From: Tretioscincus oriximinensis
Lineage: Eukaryota > Chordata > Lepidosauria > Squamata > Gymnophthalmidae
Direction of reading: 5' to 3'
NCBI GenBank assembly: GCA_022410635.1
Contig: JAJVDF010000221.1
Location: forward strand, 161,995-225,994
Length of the DNA stretch: 64,000 nt
Shown here: piece after piece, positions 47,601 to 57,439 of the stretch
Layout: the number at the start of each line of letters is the position of its first letter
Position numbering within the stretch: position 1 is the first letter of the stretch
The notes under the pieces: generated by a model
The model's database searches: none
What the model saw: the letters and a program-made list of their open reading frames with translations, nothing else
What the model was told of the DNA's origin: nothing
Position numbers and translations under genes: made by a program

Positions 47601-48929
47601 GAAGGGAGAGCAGTTTTTTTATTCAGCCAAAGATCTGGTTAAAAAGGCGCATCTTCAAGCATTTTCAGAATGCGTACAGAAATGGTGATTGATGCACCTC
47701 AATGGGGAGAATTTTGTAGTCTGGGGGCTACCACGGAGAACGCCCTATTCCAGATTCCCACCCTTTTTGACACTGAGAGTGTTGGCACAGTCAGAGGGCA
47801 GGTTGGTATGGGAAAAGGTGTTCCTTTAAATATTCCCAAGTTATTTGGCTTTTAGAGTTAATACCATAAATTGGGTTTAGTAGCAAATTGGCAGCCAGTT
47901 CAGATCCTTCAAGACCAGTGTAATAAGTGCTTGGCCAGCTGTTCCGGGCAGCAGTCTAGCTACTGCTTTCTGCACTAGCCGCAGCTTCTGACCATTTTCA
48001 AGGATAGGCCTTTATAGAGTGCATTACGTTAGCCCTATCTGGAAGTTACCAGAGAGTGGATTACTGTGGCCAGATTGTCCCCTTCCAGAAGTGGCCACAA
48101 CTGTTGAACCAGACATAGCTGGAAGTAGGCANTCTTGGCCACTGCTCCACCTGTTTTTCAAGTTTCAGCACAGGATCCAGAAGCACCCCCAGATTTTGCA
48201 CCCATCCCTTATAAGACAATTCAACCTCATCCAGGACAGAATGCCTCCCCATTTGACAGACTTGGAATGTTGTGACACATAGCACCCCCATCATATCTGG
48301 ATTCAACTTCGATTTGTTGGATCGCATCCAGCCCTTTACTGCTTTCAACCATCCATCCTGATTCATATTGAACAGAGTTAGAGCTGAGTGTCATCTGCAT
48401 ATTGGTGGCACTTCACTCCAAATCTCCTGATGACCTCTCCCAGAGTCTTCATATAGATGTTAAACAGCATGGGGGGGGGGGGGGATCGACCCCTGCAGAG
48501 CTCCCAGGGTGTTGAGAAACAATCTCCCACTGCCATTCTCTGGTGGAGATAGGAGTGGAACCTCTTAGCCTTTCAAGGAGGATACCATGGTCAACAGTAT
48601 CTAAAGCTGCCATGAGATTCAGGAGAACCAACAGGGTCGCATTTCTGAAACCTTCCTTTCAATTTTTTATATTTTTTTGTCTTGACTTAGGACTACCTGT
48701 TGTTGGTAAATGTTTTTCCTATATATCTTAACCAGATTTTCCTGTGCATAGCTTTGATGGGCGAAAACGGATGATCCTGAGCACCATTTCATGGATGGGA
48801 GGCAAAAACCCATTTCTTGGAATTGCTTACATCACTGTTGGCTCCATTTGCTTTTTCCTTGGAGTCGTGTTGCTAATCATTCATCACAAATATGGAAACC
48901 GGAACAATAGTGCAGATATTCCCAATTAA
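32313..48929 (+). CDS. TMEM30A: TMEM30A (CDC50A), whole gene, seven coding exons
   Basis: Beta subunit of P4-ATPase phospholipid flippases. CDC50A is needed for folding, ER exit and activity of partners such as ATP8A1 and ATP11C, which move phosphatidylserine and phosphatidylethanolamine to the cytosolic leaflet. The exons are 32313-32648, 40278-40391, 42505-42612, 45095-45182, 45989-46138, 46937-47146 and 48736-48929. They total 1200 bases, 399 codons plus TAA, with every junction GT-AG and in phase. Two membrane segments lie near residues 78-103 and 362-384, with a large extracellular/lumenal loop containing the family cysteines (SPCNKC, GPCQC, ECEP, IAPCG). Sequons seen are NMS, NDS and NYT. 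The N-terminus is Gly/Pro-rich and longer than in human (361 residues). Confidence 0.98.
32667..32790 (+). mobile_element. P2 palindromic MITE next to exon 1 donor
   Basis: The left arm (32672-32710) ends TGTAGACTATGGCAGGCCCC, followed by a 4-base spacer GAAT. The right arm starting GGGGCCTGCCATAGTCTACA is its complement and runs on to GGCATGTGGATGACCAAGC. It begins about 20 bases after the splice donor. The same palindrome is at 61135-61300. Confidence 0.88.
33195..33500 (-). mobile_element. CR1/L2-like LINE C-terminal end and 3' tail, antisense
   Basis: The complement encodes [20 protein letters not shown] sequence (33440-33490) and then the noncoding tail GGTGCATCTGGTGGGCC...GACACAGAATGCTGGA. 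It ends in a repeat of TTCTTAYGTTCTTATGTTC at the 3' tip. It parallels 57440-57945 on the other strand. Confidence 0.75.
33512..33895. mobile_element. P2 MITE fragments
   Basis: GGTTGCCATAGTTTACACTGG at 33518 and GATCCTTTCTACACGGAGAC then GAATGTATCACGGAGTAGAGG at 33809-33855 are partial P2 arms. Limits are uncertain. Confidence 0.45.
34198..34407 (+). mobile_element. Palindromic MITE family P1, copy 3
   Basis: Full inverted arms, with the outer arm GCTAACACGACTATTTCTCT on the right only. Perfect 9-base flanks TTTGCTGTT lie at 34189-34197 and 34408-34416. Confidence 0.9.
35488..35692. mobile_element. Mariner-type MITE, almost entirely palindromic
   Basis: Ends are CAGGGTGCTTCAAAAAATGT and its complement, each flanked by TA (35486-35487; 35693-35694). 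The arms extend about 85 bases each (CTATGGAAGTTC, TTTACTGTTCTACAAAGTTAA and complements) around a short centre. TA duplication and CAGGGTG ends fit Tc1/mariner. Confidence 0.9.
36513..37352. mobile_element. Inverted-repeat DNA element with nested P2 copies
   Basis: The left end is GTACATACTCAAGTATAAGTC and the right end is GCTTATACTCTAGTATACAC, imperfect inverted complements. Just inside lie TATGCTAAAAAAA and TAAAATTAGGTGCCTTGGC. Internal P2 palindromes lie at about 36988-37090 and 37122-37268. No transposase, and the target duplication is unclear. Confidence 0.65.
39345..39690 (-). mobile_element. CR1-type LINE 3' fragment, antisense
   Basis: It begins ATAGAATCATAGAATTGTGG, the complement of the CR1 3' tail, and continues with CAATCCCCTTTTGGAAACATC. 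An AT-rich insertion disrupts it at about 39390-39440. Confidence 0.6.
40278..40391 (+). CDS. TMEM30A: TMEM30A coding exon 2
   Basis: The acceptor TTTTTACAG ends at 40277 and the donor GAA|GTACGT follows 40391; 38 codons, phase 0 at both ends. It reads [15 protein letters not shown]... and carries four cysteines of the lumenal domain. The human sequon NFT at the end of this exon reads NFK here, while a new sequon NMS is present. Confidence 0.97.
40392..42504 (+). other. TMEM30A intron 2
   Basis: Contains a diverged P2 palindrome at about 40840-41020 (TCTTTCTGCATTAGTTC; TGCATAGTCTGCACCC). Otherwise nothing is recognised. Confidence 0.85.
42505..42612 (+). CDS. TMEM30A: TMEM30A coding exon 3
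   Basis: The acceptor TTTATTTCAG ends at 42504 and the donor CAG|GTAAGT follows 42612; 36 codons. It encodes the highly conserved [20 protein letters not shown] block. Confidence 0.98.
42613..45094 (+). other. TMEM30A intron 3
   Basis: Contains one antisense SINE (43341-43648). 43990-44150 (AGTTGCCAATTCAAGTCTCC) has a B-box-like core and may be an old SINE. Otherwise unassigned. Confidence 0.85.
43341..43648 (-). mobile_element. tRNA-derived SINE, copy 4, antisense
   Basis: It starts with the GAAGAAGAAG tail and GGACTCAAAGCGGCTTATG, and ends with the reversed head CGGAGCTATCTGTGCCTGC. Confidence 0.9.
45095..45182 (+). CDS. TMEM30A: TMEM30A coding exon 4
   Basis: The acceptor ACCAATTAG ends at 45094 and the donor AATG|GTATGA follows 45182; 88 bases, leaving one base of a split codon. 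It reads [20 protein letters not shown] with two conserved cysteines. Confidence 0.97.
45989..46138 (+). CDS. TMEM30A: TMEM30A coding exon 5
   Basis: The acceptor TTCTTTTTAG ends at 45988 and the donor CAAA|GTAAGA follows 46138; 150 bases. It contains the sequon NDS and the family block [16 protein letters not shown]. Confidence 0.97.
46612..46807 (+). mobile_element. Palindromic MITE family P1, diverged copy
   Basis: The outer arm is on the left, with inverted arms CTTTAGAGACTAACAAGTG and GTTAGTTTCAAAAGTGC and a TCCTCAG centre. Target duplication not clear. Confidence 0.75.
46937..47146 (+). CDS. TMEM30A: TMEM30A coding exon 6
   Basis: The acceptor TTTTGTTTTAAAG ends at 46936 and the donor TACA|GTATCC follows 47146; 210 bases. 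It contains [19 protein letters not shown] and [11 protein letters not shown], then [11 protein letters not shown] with sequon NYT. Confidence 0.97.
47515..48640 (-). mobile_element. L2-type LINE, RT to 3' end, antisense, in TMEM30A intron 6
   Basis: The complement encodes [20 protein letters not shown] (48630-48560), a LFN-type block (CTTCATATAGATGTTAAACA at 48450), then [17 protein letters not shown] and [15 protein letters not shown] (48366-48100), the L2 order. The frame is interrupted. A G12 run at 48472-48483 may be a sequencing artefact. Confidence 0.85.
48736..48929 (+). CDS. TMEM30A: TMEM30A coding exon 7 (last)
   Basis: The acceptor TCTTAACCAG ends at 48735. It encodes [20 protein letters not shown], the second membrane span ([20 protein letters not shown]) and a short cytosolic tail ending SADIPN, with TAA at 48927-48929. 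Confidence 0.98.
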
Positions 48930-50395
48930 CTCTCTCCTCCAGACCACACAAACTGCATGTGCGTCAAGGCCAGTCCAAAATGGACACAGCTTTTGAAAGC
49001 TCTATCCCTGATAAACACTGCTTCTGGCACAGAATGCATAAGTATATTTGAAGCCTTTTGTTTCCCTGCAGTGGATCGACTTGAAGATGACGGCTATAAG
49101 AGTTACCAGTATAAAACAGTAATGACTAGAGGAATTTTGAGGCTTGCCTCTTGCTGGACGGTGCCATGATGTGCAAATAATATTTCCTCACTAATGCATT
49201 TGCTGCTTGTCAGTGTGCTTTGTATGTCAAATACAGTGCATAGACTATTGCAAGAATGTGTTTAGAATGTAGTCGCTTGTTAATATTTCAGAGATGTGCG
49301 ATATTTTCATGCTGTCCAAAGGAAAAGGCCTGCCCACTATTCCGTCATCAGACAATGCATGGGCTAGATGTTCCTTGCTGAAATGTTTGCTGTATTCAAT
49401 TTGTACAACTTGATCTGTATTGATCCCAAGTACATGTTCCGATTTCCCAGAATGTTCCAACCGGTGACCTTAGTATCTGAACTTGTGCAGCAAAAAAAGC
49501 TTATTCATGACTTTGAAAGCTTGGAAGTAACTGCTACATATACAGCCCTCGCTCTAAGTTCCACATACATTTGTGGGGGTCCAAATCTCATAGCACATTG
49601 CTGTGGAAATAGGAGATGTTCTGTTCCTAAGCCAAGAACAACTGTATATATCAGTATAGAAACTTATTTCTTCTGGCTGAAAAGGAAGTATTTTAAGAAT
49701 TATAATGCTAGAATTTTCTTGAAAGGGAAGAAGCATTGGATCTTTTTCAGAAAGTGTACCAGCTCCTTGTGTGTTTCAGGTCATGCTCTTGTTTGCCATA
49801 AATATTAGCAAAAGGTTGCTGCTATGAGATGAGAAGGAATTTCTTTCCACTGGGAAACTTTCAGTGAGAACTGCCTAGATCATAAGTCCAGTCCAACATT
49901 TTAAATTATTAAACTGCTGTGTATATGGAGGTTATTTTATGTGACACTGATTTGTTAGCCTGGATATTTGCAATTGAATAAATGCTGTCATTTTGTTTAT
50001 GAAACCTTATTGGCAGAAATATGTCTCATAAAACAGTTTGGTTTGTTGTGGCATTCAAAGCTTCAAAAAGGGGATGGGGCAAAAATACTCTCTGATATCT
50101 TGGTTCCACACGTTTCCTTCACAACATTAATTGGAAACCAAGGAACATAAGAAATGTACGTGTGGAGACAACTCTGTGCAAAACTGAAAACTAAATGTGC
50201 CTAAAGTAAGTGAGTTGTTTTTAAAACCATTCATATTTAAATATGTGGCCTTCCCATTTAATACTATTGTGTACTGAAAGACAAGCTACAGTCTGAACAT
50301 TCTGTAGTGGATGCCAGTCAATTTATTGGTCTTGTCACAGTCTCATATCCATTTTGTTATGATCAGACAGCCAATAAAATAATTTGTTGGTTCTG
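48930..50395 (+). other. TMEM30A 3' UTR
   Basis: Non-repetitive sequence after the stop. Poly(A) signal candidates AATAAA lie at 49977-49982 and 50373-50378. Short open frames within it look random. The end is approximate. Confidence 0.65.
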
Positions 50396-53201
50396 AGAAA
50401 ACTAAAACATTTACAATATTTGAAATATACANTATTTCATTGAATGCAAATCCTTGAGTAGACTGTCATTCTCAAAATCTCACATTATTTGATCAAATGG
50501 CTTGGAGAAAAATGCAGCTGACAAAGATACAGAAAAATATATAATGTTCCAAATCTTGATTCTCTTATCTCTGTGAGAAAAACACCATATCATCCAAATA
50601 TTTCACTCTCTTTTGCCCAGTGACATTCAGCTCATCTTCAGTATGACATAATTTTACTGTTTTTAGCAGACCACCTCTGTGTTGCCTTCTCAAGTAATCT
50701 GGAACCCAAGATAAATGAGATTTGCTAGCAAGTACCCAGGAACATTTACCCAGATCAAGAACCTGTAGTTTTGAAGCTGCATTGTGATTGCTGTTTTTAA
50801 AAGTAAAGTCTGTTGATGTGTGTTTGCCAACAAGTGATCTTTTTGTTATGAATGCCATCTGGCTATGGCAATTAGTTCCAAGTTGTTTCGAAGGAAAAAC
50901 ATTCTGGTTCTCTACCCTATCCAAGAACACAGCTCGGGCTAAACAAATATAATGAGCTGATTCACATTTTTCCCTGTCTTGTATATCTTGTCACCTTCCT
51001 GTTTGACTACATGCCTTTATTAAAGCAGATGTGTCTCTCATTATTCATTCACAGTATTTATAACAAGGTGTAACTTTAGTCCTTAAGTTGGAAATGATTC
51101 TTGTTACATAAAGTACTGTTCAAATAGTATACTGCTCAAAACTATTAAGGGAACACTTTAACAAAACAGTGTAACACTAAGTGTTCCCTTAATTGTTTTG
51201 AGTAGTATATTTTAATCATATGTCCTGTTCTTCAGTGTTCAACGTTTTGTCATTAGAAAATAAAACACAGCCTTCCATGTCCCGATAACTACAGAATCCT
51301 CTTGACTTTCCAAATCCTGTGTTTACATCTGATGTGCTGAAAAGGAGGTGATTGTAAAAGCAGTGATTAATTTCCAACTTGTAGTGTATTATTTTAAATG
51401 ATACTTAAGCTTAAAAGTTCAAGTTAAAAGTGGTAGAACAGCATATTACATAAGCTACAATGCTGCATTCTGTCTTTAGTGGGAAAGATAACCTGCTTGC
51501 AGTTGCATAATAAGGCTGCAGGATAAAATAGGATTATCTGTGATCATCTAAAGAGCAACTGCTTAACCTGTTAAGTTACCTAACCATGGAACTTTCCTTC
51601 AGTTTTCATTAGTAATTCTTAACAAATATCTATTGATTTGAATAACTCAACAAGATTGCACAAACTCAGAATGGCATGTTGACAATGGGATGGAACAGGG
51701 CCTACTCTTTCCAACCTTTGTAAAAAAAAAAGTCTCTTCTATCCCAATCATACTTTATAAATTAAAAAAAACCTTTCAGTTTTTTTCCTTGATACCTTCA
51801 AAGCCTACTGCTATCAATGTCAGCAACTAACAGCACGTTTTTGTGTTGAGTGGTAAGTGGCATCCAACATCTCTATTCAATCACTTCATAAATGCGCATG
51901 CGCATACCCACCTGTGCATGTGTTCTTTGTGTGGAATGCTCAGAATAATCAAATAATTGAACAGTTAATTTATGGAATACTCAGACCACTCTTGAATGCA
52001 TTTTTTCATTATATCCTAGAGGATATGTAAAAAGAGTAAATATATACAGACTCTGAAGGAGACTTGTTTATAAAAGCCAATGCTTTTCCCTGTTAGCGTC
52101 TAAGGTGCTAGGAGATAGCTATTTTTAATGTGTATTTACTATTGTTTATAGATTTGCTCATAATTTAACATTTCAAACAACCTGTGTCTTAGTCTTATTT
52201 GTTTCTTATTTCTCAGTTGATTTTTTAAAGCAGTGAGTGAGAGCTATCAGGAATTATATTACTACTATTAATTTTTAAGATAAACTGTAAAATGTAGTTG
52301 AGAGATCAAGGGGAAGTTAAGTGTTTAGCCATATCTCACAGCATAAGTCCTGATAGCTAGTTGTTGCCATATCCCTAAAAGTATTCTTAACTATTGGGTG
52401 TTTTTAAGTTACCCTATATAAAATAGCAGTATTTAGATAATCATCATAGCAGATTTTCTGGCCTATCTAATGGAAGTTTCTTGAATTAATGTGCTTCTGC
52501 CCTAAACCACTGGAATTTGTTTCTGTTGTTCAAGAAATTAATCATTAAACGTTGTCTTCATCAGTATAGTTTTCTCATACACTGAAGTGAAAACTGCAAC
52601 CTTCATAGCACAGTATGAAACCATAGAAGGAGAAATTGCTCTATAAGAAACATTTGAAGCTATGGAAAACTATTCATTTGAAGAACCGGCAATGGTTTCC
52701 GATTTTATAGCACTGGAGTCCTTGAGGGACAGATGCAGTTTCATAAGACAGATTATTGCAAAAGAACTATACTTGGAGAAACCACTGAAGCACAGTCTTT
52801 ATCTGTGTTACAAGAAAACACAATCCCTAAAAANTTTTTACAAGTGAAGATAATATTTAAGATGCTACATGCTAGTTTTTTCCAAACTGCACACAGGATA
52901 GGGGACACCTCTAGGGAAATACACGCTTTTTTCATTTATGTACCCCTTGACAACCTAGTATCCCAAACAGTACTCTGTACATTAGCAAAATGTTTTAATA
53001 TAATTGTTGTTATTTGAAATATTCCACCATTATTCAATTTCTTGGATGTACCCCTAACTCTCCTGGGTTTGTAGCCTGGGGGTACATGTTGGGAGTCACT
53101 GTTTAGGCTACTGCCTCCTCCTGTTTTAATTTTCTTTTAAAGTTACAGTTTTAAATAAGGCTGCTTATTTTGTGTATGATATGGTCAATGGACTAATCAT
53201 G
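50396..53201. other. Intergenic spacer TMEM30A-COX7A2, left part
   Basis: AT-rich and unassigned apart from the Tc1-like MITE at 51130. The segment at 53040-53105 (TGTTGGGAGTCACTGTTTAG) looks like one end of a hAT element, but its partner end was not found. Confidence 0.5.
51130..51207. mobile_element. Very short Tc1/mariner-type MITE
   Basis: About 78 bp. The arms TACTGCTCAAAACTATTAAG and CTTAATTGTTTTGAGTAGTA are inverted complements with about two mismatches, continuing into GGGAACACT/AGTGTTCCC, flanked by TA, with only about 22 bases between them. Confidence 0.8.
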
Positions 53202-53214
53202 TACTTATCAAACC
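53202..53214. repeat. Left target-site duplication of the L1/Tx1 insertion
   Basis: TACTTATCAAACC, repeated exactly at 56942-56954 straight after the LINE's A-rich tail. Confidence 0.93.
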
Positions 53215-53348
53215 TCTCACATTGTTCGGATGTGGGGGGATTTGGCCTTAGGGAGGAGGGAGGGTGGGGTGGGGGGCCTAGGACCAGGCAAGCTTTTGGC
53301 GGGTGACAATAGAAACGGAGCTGTGCACAAAACTACTCGAATACNTAA

Positions 53349-56300
53349 ATGAACAGTATAAACGTGATGACTCTCAACATAAATGGCCTTAACAGTGATA
53401 TCAAAAGATACAGGTTATACAAATTGATTAAACAATATAAGGTTGATATACTCCTTCTACAAGAGACGCATAAATCGAACGACAATTNAATCCTCTGTAA
53501 ATATAGGGGATGGGANGTAATTGCTGAGGCCAGAGGCAACACCAGATCAAGAGGAGTCNCGATGCTGGCCCGGTCTAACCTCAATCTTAGAACACTAGAC
53601 ATTAAAAAGGATAAGAAGGGGAGATATATGTTAGTCAAATTCGACCTAGATAACAGAANATTTTCTCTCATTAACCTCTACGCACCCAATACGGGGCAGA
53701 AAAGCTTTGTTCNTAATACTCTACATAAGCTGAGAAATCGCTTGGAAGGAGACATTATAGTCGTAGGGGATTATAATATGGATCTAAGAGCCAATACCTT
53801 AAATAGAGTAAATAGACAGAGGAGAACTTTCTCGATGCAGAAATGGCACTTGAAAGATGCCTATGAAATCTTGGGTTTAGCAAAAGAACCAACTTTCTTC
53901 TCAGGAAGACATAACATCTTCAGCTATATAGATTACACATTCATCAATCCACAAAATTTATATAAAGTGGTTCAGGTCCAAACCGGACCAAGGTGGATAT
54001 CGGATCACTCACCTGTAGTGGTAACATTACAGAGGACACCTCAAATAAGAAATAGAACGTGGAGATTTGACCCAGATTTAGTAAAATCCACGCAGGCCCG
54101 TATTGATATGATAGAGGATATCACACATTATTTTTCCATTAACAGAACTGGACAGATCCCGGAATCCAGAGTTTGGGACGCTTTCAAAGCGGTTATTAGG
54201 GGAAAATGCATAAGTGCACAGATTAGACGTAACAGGGAGACTTTTAACCTCCGTAACCAATTAATCTCACAGATAGCGGACCTTCAAAATATATTTCAGC
54301 AGTCCAAACGCAGAATGGATAAAAATAGGTTGGAAGAGAAAAGAAAACAACTCGAGGTATTGGATAGATCAAATCTATTAAAGAAATCTATCTTTCTAAA
54401 ACATAGATTCGTAACTTGGGACTCCCACTCTGCCAAGGAATTGGCAAAAAGATTAAAAACAATGGATGCAAAGAAACATATTCAAAAACTTAGGGATCAG
54501 AATGGTAACTTAANAACGGAAGACCAAGACATAAGGAAAATCCTGGTGGATTTCTATACCAAATTATACGGAGACAGTAATGTAGAAAACACTCCGATTC
54601 AAGTGGCAAACCAAATTACAGATTTACAAAGAGTAAATCTAAATAAGGAGATAACATTGCAGGAAATAGAGGACTCAATAAAATNATTGAAAGGAGGTAA
54701 GTCTCCGGGTCCTGACGGCTATACATCCGAATTTTATAAAACATTTAAACACTGTCTTCTACCCAATTTACACAAAGTTTTTAATAATGTAATGAGAAAT
54801 CTGGATATTCCACCCTCGTGGAAACAAGCGGAAACCATCCCAATTTTGAAAAAGGGCAAAATGGAAGAGGAACCCGAGTCATACAGGCCCATAACCTTGG
54901 CCAATGTGGACTACAAAATCTTTGCCAAGATTATAGCAAACCGTCTACAGGATTGTATTACATACATGGTTGGCGAAGACCAATATGGTTTTATAAGCAA
55001 TCGCCAAATAGCGGATCCCATTAGAATTTCCATAAATATACTGAATCATGCACAGAAATACCATCGTAAATTAGGCCTTCTGAAACTGGACGTTTACAAA
55101 GCCTTTGATTCAGTTAATCATAGATATTTGACAAAGTTGGTAAGGGCATACGGGTCCGGAGATCAATTTACAAGTCTAATCACACATCNATATGACAATA
55201 ACCAAACAAGGATCAAGGTTAATAGGGGCTTATCAGAATTTTTTCCGGTAAAAAATGGGGTGAAGCAGGGCTGTCCCCTCTCCCCCTATCTATTTCTTTT
55301 AGCAATAGAACAACTTGCACAATTAATTAGAGATAACCCAANCATCATAGGTTATAGACTGNCTCAAGAGCACCTTAANATCAACTTATATGCGGATGAT
55401 GCGCTCCTTCTATTGGGAGATCCGAAATTTTCGTTTCCCTATATATCTCAGGAGCTTCAAAACTTTCAGAATAGCTCGGGATTGAAGATCAATCTAGCCA
55501 AATCCGAATTACTCACAATTAATATCAACAATAGGGACCTGAGGCACATTACTGCCAATTCGGGCATAAAGACCAAAATTAATAAAATGATTTATCTTGG
55601 AGTTAAAATAGCAAAAAAACCCAAGAAATTGATAGATGCAAACTTTAACCAAATGTGGAAAAGAACAAGGACTCTCTTAAAAAAATGGCCTACGGAACGG
55701 TGGGGTCTCTCGGTAAAAAGGAGAGTAATACAANNNNNNNNNNNNNNNNNNNNNNNNNNNNNNNNNNNNNNNNNNNNNNNNNNNNNNNNNNNNNNNNNNN
55801 NNNNNNNNNNNNNNNNNNNNNNNNNNNNNNNNNNNNNNNNNNNNNNNNNNNNNNNNNNNNNNNNNNNNNNNNNNNNNNNNNNNNNNNNNNNNNNNNNNNN
55901 NNNNNNNNNNNNNNNNNNNNNNNNNNNNNNNNNNNNNNNNNNNNNNNNNNNNNNNNNNNNNNNNNNNNNNNNNNNNNNNNNNNNNNNNNNNNNNNNNNNN
56001 NNNNNNNNNNNNNNNNNNNNNNNNNNNNNNNNNNNNNNNNNNNNNNNNNNNNNNNNNNNNNNNNNNNNNNNNNNNNNNNNNNNNNNNNNNNNNNNNNNNN
56101 NNNNNNNNNNNNNNNNNNNNNNNNNNNNNNNNNNNNNNNNNNNNNNNNNNNNNNNNNNNNNNNNNNNNNNNNNNNNNNNNNNNNNNNNNNNNNNNNNNNN
56201 NNNNNNNNNNNNNNNNNNNNNNNNNNNNNNNNNNNNNNNNNNNNNNNNNNNNNNNNNNNNNNNNNNNNNNNNNNNNNNNNNNNNNNNNNNNNNNNNNNNN

Positions 56301-56822
56301 NNNNNNNNNNNNNNNNNNNNNNNNNNNNNNNNNNNNNNNNNNNNNNNNNNNNNNNNNNNNNNNNNNNNNNNNNNNNNNNNNNNNNNNNNNNNNTGGGCGG
56401 AGTGTGCCCAATTAAGAAGATTTAAAAACATGATTTGCCAAGAATTAAAAAATATCACGGGACTAGAAGTGACACTTACAACCAAGTCCTGGATACTGAA
56501 TGATATCAATATTGTGAGTACAACCTCAGACGTAAAATATATATTAAAGCAGGCAATTTATGCTGCTCATATTGTAATAGCCAGGGGTTGGAAGGATAGA
56601 GAAAAATGGACGTTAACGGCGTGGTACGAATACATAGCGGAGATAATGTTATTCGATGCAGTTCGGGAGAAGAGATTGAGTTATATGTCAATAACGACCA
56701 GAATTAAGTGGATACAGAAATGGGGTTGTATTTATTTTAAGGCCATTACAGATGATCGTACACTACATGTTCTTTTGAAAGAAATGACAGCTCTCTTGGT
56801 TAATCTGAAATTAATAGTCTGA
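53349..56822 (+). CDS. LINE ORF2: APE endonuclease and reverse transcriptase
   Basis: An open frame of 1157 codons, of which about 220 fall in the gap. The endonuclease is at residues 1-230, with LNINGLNSDI, LLLQETHKS, GDYNMDLR, YIDYTF and WISDHSPVVV, covering the metal-binding and catalytic boxes. RT is at about residues 440-760, with KSPGPDGYTSEFYK, YRPITLANVDYKI, GFISNRQI, LKLDVYKAFDSV, GVKQGCPLSPYLF and the active site NLYADDALLLL (YADD at about 55388). The C-terminal region after the gap is Trp-rich, as in L1/Tx1. Ambiguous bases are few and no stop is seen, so this is a young copy. The gap length is a multiple of three, but that may be an estimate. Function is inferred from the family. 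Confidence 0.93.
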   Translation: MNSINVMTLNINGLNSDIKRYRLYKLIKQYKVDILLLQETHKSNDNXILCKYRGWXVIAEARGNTRSRGVXMLARSNLNLRTLDIKKDKKGRYMLVKFDLDNRXFSLINLYAPNTGQKSFVXNTLHKLRNRLEGDIIVVGDYNMDLRANTLNRVNRQRRTFSMQKWHLKDAYEILGLAKEPTFFSGRHNIFSYIDYTFINPQNLYKVVQVQTGPRWISDHSPVVVTLQRTPQIRNRTWRFDPDLVKSTQARIDMIEDITHYFSINRTGQIPESRVWDAFKAVIRGKCISAQIRRNRETFNLRNQLISQIADLQNIFQQSKRRMDKNRLEEKRKQLEVLDRSNLLKKSIFLKHRFVTWDSHSAKELAKRLKTMDAKKHIQKLRDQNGNLXTEDQDIRKILVDFYTKLYGDSNVENTPIQVANQITDLQRVNLNKEITLQEIEDSIKXLKGGKSPGPDGYTSEFYKTFKHCLLPNLHKVFNNVMRNLDIPPSWKQAETIPILKKGKMEEEPESYRPITLANVDYKIFAKIIANRLQDCITYMVGEDQYGFISNRQIADPIRISINILNHAQKYHRKLGLLKLDVYKAFDSVNHRYLTKLVRAYGSGDQFTSLITHXYDNNQTRIKVNRGLSEFFPVKNGVKQGCPLSPYLFLLAIEQLAQLIRDNPXIIGYRLXQEHLXINLYADDALLLLGDPKFSFPYISQELQNFQNSSGLKINLAKSELLTININNRDLRHITANSGIKTKINKMIYLGVKIAKKPKKLIDANFNQMWKRTRTLLKKWPTERWGLSVKRRVIQXXXXXXXXXXXXXXXXXXXXXXXXXXXXXXXXXXXXXXXXXXXXXXXXXXXXXXXXXXXXXXXXXXXXXXXXXXXXXXXXXXXXXXXXXXXXXXXXXXXXXXXXXXXXXXXXXXXXXXXXXXXXXXXXXXXXXXXXXXXXXXXXXXXXXXXXXXXXXXXXXXXXXXXXXXXXXXXXXXXXXXXXXXXXXXXXXXXXXXXXXXXXXXXXXXXXXXXXXXXXWAECAQLRRFKNMICQELKNITGLEVTLTTKSWILNDINIVSTTSDVKYILKQAIYAAHIVIARGWKDREKWTLTAWYEYIAEIMLFDAVREKRLSYMSITTRIKWIQKWGCIYFKAITDDRTLHVLLKEMTALLVNLKLIV
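55734..56393. other. Assembly gap (660 N)
   Basis: A run of N inside the LINE ORF2. Any frame that crosses it on either strand is unsupported there. Confidence 1.
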
Positions 56823-56941
56823 TCACTCTTGCCGATTTTGTCGATGGTCCTATTGGGGGGATGGGTGGGATATTATTGTTTTGATGTCTGTTTTCTGTTT
56901 TCTGTCTTATGTATTTGAAAACTCAATAAAAAAAAAATATA

Positions 56942-56954
56942 TACTTATCAAACC
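56942..56954. repeat. Right target-site duplication of the L1/Tx1 insertion
   Basis: TACTTATCAAACC, identical to 53202-53214. Confidence 0.93.
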
Positions 56955-57439
56955 AATCAGAAATTGGTTGAGAAAAAAGCAGGTTACATGGCCGTGTTTT
57001 CACAGAATACGGAAGATATCTTGCGTGGGGTTGGAAGGTCTTCTCCCATGGTTCCTTCTACCAAGGGGTCATAAGGGTGAAAAAGATGCTATGTGCAAAG
57101 GATAACTTTGAAGTTGCTCCTTGAACACTGAATTTCGCTCTGTATTTGCATGAGGGGCTGCAGTTCTTGAGCACAGAGGTCAAGGAGAACTTCTATGCCC
57201 AGGTGCCATGACTTGGTCAGTGTGCCTTGGGAATCGCAAGGGTGTCGGTCAAGCTCTTTTTGGACAATAATTAAATCTGAAACATTCTAAATGTCCTTTA
57301 CCCTGGCACAATACTATATTGTTAAACCTGTGCTATTTTTAAAAAGAGCACTGTGCCAATAACCCTCCACTATTGCAATATAAGAGTGCAAGAAGCTACT
57401 TTTAGCCCCTTTTAATGTTTGTTTTGAGGCTATGTTGAA
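56955..57439. other. Intergenic, no gene seen
   Basis: Sequence between the L1/Tx1 insertion and a CR1-type end. Nothing recognised. Confidence 0.5.

Larger units (their letters stand above)
53215..56941 (+). mobile_element. L1/Tx1-superclade LINE, recent 5'-truncated insertion
   Basis: Bounded by perfect 13-base target duplications. It has a short 134-base G-rich leader, one ORF2 frame (53349-56822), a short 3' UTR and CAATAAAAAAAAAATATA at the 3' end. There is no ORF1, so the copy is truncated just upstream of ORF2. It interrupts the spacer between TMEM30A and COX7A2 on the + strand. Confidence 0.93.

Noticed and set aside
49368..49808. 146-codon ORF in the TMEM30A 3' UTR
   Set aside because: No recognisable domain, composition like random AT-rich sequence; sits in 3' UTR.
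52878..53105. hAT element before the L1/Tx1 insertion
   Set aside because: One end (GGGAGTCACTGTTTAG) looks right, but no matching left end or target duplication could be found.
55592..56509. Long minus-strand ORFs over 55.6-56.5 kb
   Set aside because: They consist almost entirely of the N gap.
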